DNA of 64,000 bases, from positions 5,270,001 through 5,334,000 of the forward strand of contig JAPTOF010000014.1 of NCBI GenBank assembly GCA_028554755.1, written 5' to 3'. Source of the stretch: Cordia subcordata (taxonomy: Eukaryota; Streptophyta; Magnoliopsida; Boraginales; Cordiaceae). How positions within the stretch are numbered: the first letter of the stretch is position 1; every line of letters begins with the position of its first letter. This document shows, piece after piece, positions 59,291-64,000 of this stretch. The translations under genes were made by a program, and so were the position numbers. The notes below the pieces were generated by a model. The model did not search any database, was not told the origin of the DNA, and saw only the letters and a program-made list of their open reading frames with translations.

Positions 59291-59689
59291 TAGTTTGGAA
59301 GGAGGACGTTGGTTTGCACGAAAAAAGAAACTCCGAAAAGGAGTAAAAAATTCGCTAATCTGCTGGTCACATTTGGCGGCCTTTCCGGAGTTCGATCGAC
59401 ATCTGTTTGTTGCTGTGTGTTTGTCTCAGCGAGGAGAGTAAGTTGCTAAAATTTCAAAACGATCCGACGGTCGGATTGTGAGATACAAGCAGGTCAAGTT
59501 TTGTCAGTTTGTGGTCAAACAGTCAAACAGAAGGTTTGACCAGCGTTGACTGAAGTGCTGCAGGGGTTTGACTGCATTGATTGAGGGTCTCCTCATCATT
59601 TTTCGACACCCTAAATCCGTTTTTTAGGTCAATTTTTCCAAATTCTTGCTGGATTGTTGAGTTTTAGCGAATTTGTGCATAAGAGCCAT

Positions 59690-60475
59690 GATGACGACCG
59701 GTACGAAGTTTGAAATTCCAATGTTTGATAGGAACATGAACTTCAACTTATGGAGGAATACTATCGAGGACCTTTTGATGCAGCAAGGCCTTGATGAAGT
59801 GCTAAAAGAGGTGAAACCGGAAGAAGTCAATGATAAGAAGTGGAAGTCCCTAAAACAAAGAACCGTAAGTATAATTTGGTTGGCGTTAGCACTGTAGATT
59901 AAAAGTCATGTGATTGATGAGACGACAGTGAGCGATGTGTTGGACAAGTTGGAGAATAGTTATGAGTCAAAGTCGATCACCAACCGATTGTGTTTGAGGA
60001 CCGAGCTTTACTCGTTTAAGATAAAAGAGGGAACTGCTATCCAAGATCACATTAACAAATCAACGAGTTAATGGTCAAGATCACAAGTGTTGAGGAGCCT
60101 GATAAGAGAATTACAAATGAAGAACAAGCTCTCGTATTACTATTTCCTTGCTGAAGTCGTGCAAGCAGTTTGTGCAATCAATCCTCGTTGGGCAAAAGAC
60201 CCTTGAGCTGAACGAAGTGACTGAGCTCTTGAGAAAGAACGAGAGGATGCTGGGAAGAAGTAGTGTGCCTAGTGGAGATCAAGCATTAACTGTTGAAGGT
60301 TCGAATCGACGGAGGAGTTCAGGAAGAGGGAATTCTCACAGAGGTAGATCAAGATCAAAAAGCCGAGCTCAGGATGGAGAAGGCAATCGGGAGTGCTACT
60401 ACTGCAAAGAGAAGGGCCATATCCAACCAAGATGTCCTAGATTGAGAGAGGACATGAAGAGCCTTAGAGAGTAGA
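59690..60475 (+). pseudogene. Copia-2 gag with CCHC zinc knuckle
   Basis: A UBN2/copia-type gag that would form the virus-like particle. It starts at ATG 59690 or 59693 (MMTTGTKFEIPMFDRNMNF) with NFNLWRNTIEDLLMQQGL. A stop follows at 59896-59898 (W or Q codon lost), and the frame goes on with YESKSITNRLCLRTELYSFK. A frameshift lies near 60060-60150; then LEL.EVTELLRKNERM, an Arg/Ser-rich stretch and the knuckle CYYCKEKGHIQPRC (60394-60435). It stops at 60472-60474. Two disabling changes only, so it is younger than most elements here. Confidence 0.85.
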
Positions 60476-60558
60476 GATCTAAGGACAAGCAGAAAGTTTA
60501 TGGCGAGGACTCCACGAACCTTATTGAGGGTGATGATAGCAATGATAAGAAGACTGTT

Positions 60559-61081
60559 TTGATGGCGGTAAACGGGGACGCTAATAAAGGCTCGAAGAGG
60601 AAAGAAACTGACTGGGTGTTGGATTCAGCAGGAACGTTTCACGTTTGCAATGATAGAGCTAGTTTTGACACTTTGCTTTTGGGGAAGAGGCTTGGATACA
60701 TCATTGTTGGGAACAACCAGAAGATGAAGGTTGTCGGCATTGGGAGAGTTTGCCTGATGCTCAACAATGGTAGTATCAAGACCATCTCCAATGTAAGGTA
60801 CGTGCCATCTTGTGTGTCCAACATAATTTCGCTGGGTGAGTTGGCATCAGGAGGGTACAAGTACATTGGTGAAGGAGACTGTTACAAAGTGTATCGTGGA
60901 GAAAAGCTAGTTCTTCAAGGGAGGAAGAATGAGAAACACGTGTGCTACTTGGAGGGATGCACCGCGCTGAGAGACGAACGTGACAAGTGTGAAGAAGCTC
61001 AAGTGAAGGTTGAAAAGAAGAGAAGAGTGATGTTCTCGCCTACTGTGGAGATTCTTGGCACTTCTCGCCAATGGAAGAATT
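60559..61081 (+). pseudogene. Copia-2 protease region joined to the right LTR
   Basis: Open from 60559 (MMAVNGDANKGSKRKETDW). It shows the copia protease site as VLDSAGTFHVCND; the family has DSG(C/A)(T/S), so Gly of the DSG triad appears as Ala. ISNVRYVPSCVSNIISLGELA and a Lys/Glu-rich end follow. The last internal residues (PTVEILGTSRQWKN) precede the LTR, and the frame continues into it. The gag-pre-integrase, integrase, RT and RNase H domains are absent between 61000 and 61081. Confidence 0.8.
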
Positions 61082-61516
61082 TGTTGGGTTATAGCTCAAG
61101 TGCTAAGCCCAAGTCCATATTGAAATTAGGAAAGACTCTTAATGAGAATCAAAATTCTAGTTATGGTAAGAGTCTTAGTTATGGTAGGATTGATAGATTA
61201 GGAAATCCTTTGTCTTATAGGACAAGGAAATCTCCTATATAAATAAGACTCTTGTATTAGTTGAAAGGTATGTGTGTGTCTTGCAATAGGTCTAGGCTGA
61301 CAGAGAGAGCCATTGTAATAACACCATGAGGGAAGGTTTAAACTTTTCTATTCATGCAAAAAGTCCTACTGAGTTTGTGGTCTTTTCTTTCTAGTGGAGG
61401 TTTTCACGGACGTAGGCAGAGAGCTGAACCACGTTTAATTGTGTGTATTCTTTTCTTGTTACTCGTGCTTTAATTCTGCTGCGTGAGTGTGTATCATGCG
61501 TCCTAATTTCCTAACA
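61082..61516 (+). repeat. Copia-2 right LTR
   Basis: Partner of the left LTR, same length. No clear polypurine tract precedes it, in line with an internal deletion. Confidence 0.9.
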
Positions 61517-61935
61517 CATATCATCTGCAAAACACAAATAAGTAAGTTTCAATTTTTTTCATTTCGGATGGAATCTAATTTTTCCATTTTTCGCCAGAAT
61601 ATCCATAATCCCAGTAAAAGCTTGCATAGGCATGACAAAGAGGTATGGTGACAGAGGATCCCCTGCCATAACCCTCTACCACCCTGAATGTACCTATGGA
61701 GTCCACCGTTGAATACCACTGAGTAAGATGCCGAAGTAATACACATACGAATCCATTCGATGAACTTGACTGGGAATTGAAGCACCTCAAATACAGCAAG
61801 AATAAAGGTCCAACTAATAGAGTCATAAGCCTTAGGAAGGTCTGCCTTGAGAATACATCTAGGGGCACCATAAGCCCTATCATACGCACGGACAATTTCT
61901 TATGCAGTATGGACATTATCCACATATTTAACTTT
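61517..61935 (-). pseudogene. LINE reverse transcriptase, N-terminal part
   Basis: Read leftward from about 61935: VDNVHTAQEIVRAYDRAY, ILKADLPKAYDSISWTFI (the family has KxDxxKAYD), FPVKFIEWIRMCITSASYSV and GLWQG where most LINEs have GLRQGDP. It ends at LCFADD (about 61535-61520), the catalytic box, where copia-2 entered. A frame change lies near 61760. The ORF2 endonuclease is absent, so the copy is 5'-truncated near 61935. Confidence 0.85.
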
Positions 61936-62615
61936 ACTCAACCTTAAACAATGATTTGGAATCCAAATGTCTACAATAATTAATGTTTTTAATTAGTAGA
62001 CCAAATAATTGTTTATCCTCATAGATGAAGAAATCTGTGTCTAAATAAATTAAAGTGGAACATCAATTTTCCATAATATTTTGATTTAGCAAAGACTTGA
62101 CAAGAGATAAGTCAATAGTAGTGCCACTCATTTGAAACTTATAAATTTCAAGTTTAAGTATGATTAAAGATAAATGAAGAATCACAATTTACCCTCTATG
62201 GTAAAAAATTAAAAGAAGGAAAAAAATAAAGGCCAAAGACTTGACAAGAGGTACCTGCTTTTCTTTTATATGGAAAGTCTAGTACCTCAATTTTGACTTG
62301 TATGAGGGTACTAGTGCGAAGCCCGATGCACGGGTGTGAAACCTAATATATTATATGTACTAGTTATTTTGAAATCCGTGCGAATTTTTTATTAAGTAGT
62401 CTTCTTCTAAAAATTTCAAATTATAGTTTTTAAAATTCAAATCAAATTCTAATTTAGAGTTTTAAACTCCAATTTTTTATTGAAAATTTAAAATCGTTTA
62501 ATATACATAATTGAAAATTTTCAATTTTAAAATTCTTTTATAAGTCTCGAGTTCGGTCACTATTGAAATAAATATATAAAAATACATTATGTTGAATTTT
62601 ATATCTAAAATATCT
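61936..62615. other. AT-rich sequence without recognised genes
   Basis: No coding signal. At 62314-62335 a TGCGAAGCCCGATGCACGGG hairpin-like stretch occurs, with a partial repeat (CCGTGCGAA) near 62379; similar GC-rich motifs are common near plant transposon ends, but I cannot assign it. Confidence 0.4.
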
Positions 62616-62719
62616 TATAGAATCAAATCTTTTGAACTTTCAAATTTGTTTATTTATTTGCACATTAATAGTGGTAACTTCAAAAGCCTCTAAAATTTAA
62701 GGTAGATAAATACATAATG

Positions 62720-62763
<44 letters not shown>

Positions 62764-63221
62764 CATTTATATTTAAGTATAATATATTTTTCTTTGTATG
62801 TGTTTGTATAATAAAAGTCCTTAAAGGTGTTAAATTAAAAGATTAATGGAAACACTTTAGTTTTAAACTATCCTTTGGTACCAAATCTTTTGAACTTCTA
62901 AACTCATTTCTCTATTTATATTAATAATTGTATACTCTAAGGTCATGTGAACTCTTATAAGGTGAATAATCTACAATTTTACATATAATATATGTCTCTT
63001 TGTAATTTTTTTTATGAGATAAAAGTCTGCAAAAGGTGTCAAATTAAAAGATTATGATAATACTTGGTTCTAAATTTTCTCATGGCACCTCTCATGTACC
63101 AAATCTTTTGAAATTTTAACCACTTTTTTTTTATTACAAATTAACAATAACACATCTGAGGCTACACCATGTGGATTGTTCCAAGGCGTTCAAACCTTCT
63201 CTAAGGTGTGTACAATTTTAC
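62616..63221. repeat. Degenerate tandem array, unit about 220-260 bp
   Basis: ACCAAATCTTTTGAACTT-type starts recur near 62621, 62879 and 63098. Each unit also has a segment like AGGTGTTAAATTAAAAGATT (near 62825 and 63036). Unit 1 contains (TA)n at 62724-62758; unit 3 runs into the (GAY)n tract. Confidence 0.65.
62724..62758. repeat. (TA)n microsatellite
   Basis: Uninterrupted AT dinucleotides, followed by TGTATG. Confidence 0.95.
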
Positions 63222-63380
63222 ATAGATGATGATGATGACGATGACGATGATGACGACGACAACGATGATGATGATGATGATGACGATGACGATGACGATG
63301 ATGACGACGACAACGATGATGATGATGATGACGATGACGATGATTACGACGACAACGATGACGATGATGATGATGATGTA
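63222..63380. repeat. (GAT/GAC)n microsatellite with longer period
   Basis: GAT and GAC units with GACGACAACGATG recurring near 63255, 63306 and 63348, so a unit of about 42-51 bp was itself duplicated. A poly-Asp translation is not taken as a gene. Confidence 0.9.
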
Positions 63381-63724
63381 GATATATACATAGTTGTTAG
63401 TAAAATAATTATAAAAACATAATATAGAAATAAAAAACTAATATTAAGTAAATAAATTGAATAATATGGAAACTACATAACTTAAAAAACTAAAATATAA
63501 ACTAAAGAAAATTGAATAATATATCAAAGAAAACTGAATAACAGAGACTCGAGTAAGCTCAATCTTCTTAAGGACTTTATGCCTCTGCTACAGTACTAAC
63601 AGTTTTGTGACGCAATCCTCCAATGATGCAACATTTATACCTTTTGTGATAATAGTACTTCAAAAACAAAAGTCCGTGAACTTTTCCCCTTTTTTATAAA
63701 TGTGATGAACATTGATGCAAACAA

Positions 63725-63970
63725 GTGGTGAACATGATAAACATCTATGGTCTATATACTACTTATGCTCTAGAATTTATTAAAAGAGGTGATTTCTATT
63801 GTGCTATACAATACCTTGAAGAATCACTATATATAGGTTTAAAAAGAAACCAAGCCATCATTTCTATATTCATAAAAGACACTCAGAGGGTCTTAAAACC
63901 CTTTAAATTAAATTCATTTCAAGATAGTGAAGAAACTCAAAAGTTGCTACATTTGTGTAAAAAATCATGA
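63725..63970 (+). CDS. Possible small ORF or exon, 81 codons, unknown
   Basis: ATG at 63735 or upstream in the frame starting 63725; ends TGA at 63968-63970. The sequence is of mixed composition, unlike the AT-rich surroundings. A helix-turn-helix pattern (ALEFIKRGDFYCAIQYLEES) recalls a TPR repeat: small residue, then GDF..AI.YL. There is no recognised family, no promoter call and no neighbouring exon in the window, so it may be a chance frame or a fragment of a larger gene to the right. Confidence 0.25.
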   Translation: MVNMINIYGLYTTYALEFIKRGDFYCAIQYLEESLYIGLKRNQAIISIFIKDTQRVLKPFKLNSFQDSEETQKLLHLCKKS

Positions 63971-64000
63971 TTGAAATAATCTATAAGTTCCATGAATTAA

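Larger units (their letters stand above)
58842..61516 (+). mobile_element. Copia-type element lacking integrase, RT and RNase H, inserted in the LINE
   Basis: LTRs of 435 bp each (58842-59276 and 61082-61516) begin TGTTGGGTTAT and end TTTCCTAACA, and are very similar by eye. Flanking CACAT (58837-58841) and CATAT (61517-61521) fit a target duplication with one change. Inside are a tRNA-Met-like primer site, gag with a zinc knuckle, and a protease; the protease frame runs straight into the right LTR. It can only have moved with enzymes from elsewhere, or was deleted after insertion. Confidence 0.9.

Noticed and set aside
63171..63422. Acidic poly-Asp protein
   Set aside because: It is the translation of the (GAY)n microsatellite; flanking codons show no protein family.
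1..64000. tRNA, rRNA or ordinary host genes
   Set aside because: None recognised by eye; the TGGTATCAGAGCC match is a viral primer site, not a tRNA gene.

Overview
The window is plant nuclear DNA made almost entirely of nested transposable elements and an endogenous pararetrovirus cluster. Mutator-like (MULE) transposases with a plant mobile domain (PMD) partner, an Athila-type Ty3/gypsy element, Ty1/copia elements, a plant LINE and endogenous caulimovirid sequence together point to a flowering plant. I could not name the species, and I see no convincing single-copy host gene.

The backbone is three related MULEs in a row: MULE-1 (window start to about 5660), MULE-2 (5780-31414, with both ends and a 9-bp target duplication visible) and MULE-3 (about 32938-56491). 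Each has a mudrA-like transposase gene and a PMD gene facing each other tail to tail, short palindromic repeats near the ends that are specific to that element, and related AT-rich terminal inverted repeats. The PMD genes share a long 5'UTR intron ending just before an ATGGC start. All six genes are decayed by stops and frameshifts.

Younger insertions split these MULEs. MULE-2 carries an 18.4-kb block of endogenous pararetrovirus (6699-25072), bounded on both sides by (TTA)n microsatellite that lies in the 5' intron of its PMD gene. The block holds three partial viral genomes: copy A (+), copy B (-) and copy C (+). B and C are head to head and form an inverted repeat with arms of about 7 kb. 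The organisation is: end of an upstream ORF (probably movement protein), then a capsid-protease-RT-RNase H polyprotein, then a 499-codon ORF2, then the promoter, leader and a tRNA-Met primer site. It resembles florendoviruses. MULE-3 is interrupted inside mudrA by an 11.1-kb Athila-like element (34057-45184, minus strand) and near its right end by a short copia element (52064-56186, TSD ACTTT).

The right end (56492-64000) holds a 5'-truncated LINE on the minus strand, split directly after its RT FADD codons by a copia-type element (58842-61516) that has lost integrase, RT and RNase H. AT-rich DNA follows, with a degenerate tandem array and (TA)n and (GAY)n microsatellites. Inferred order of events: MULEs first, then Athila and copia insertions, with the EPRV copies (very alike by eye) among the later arrivals.
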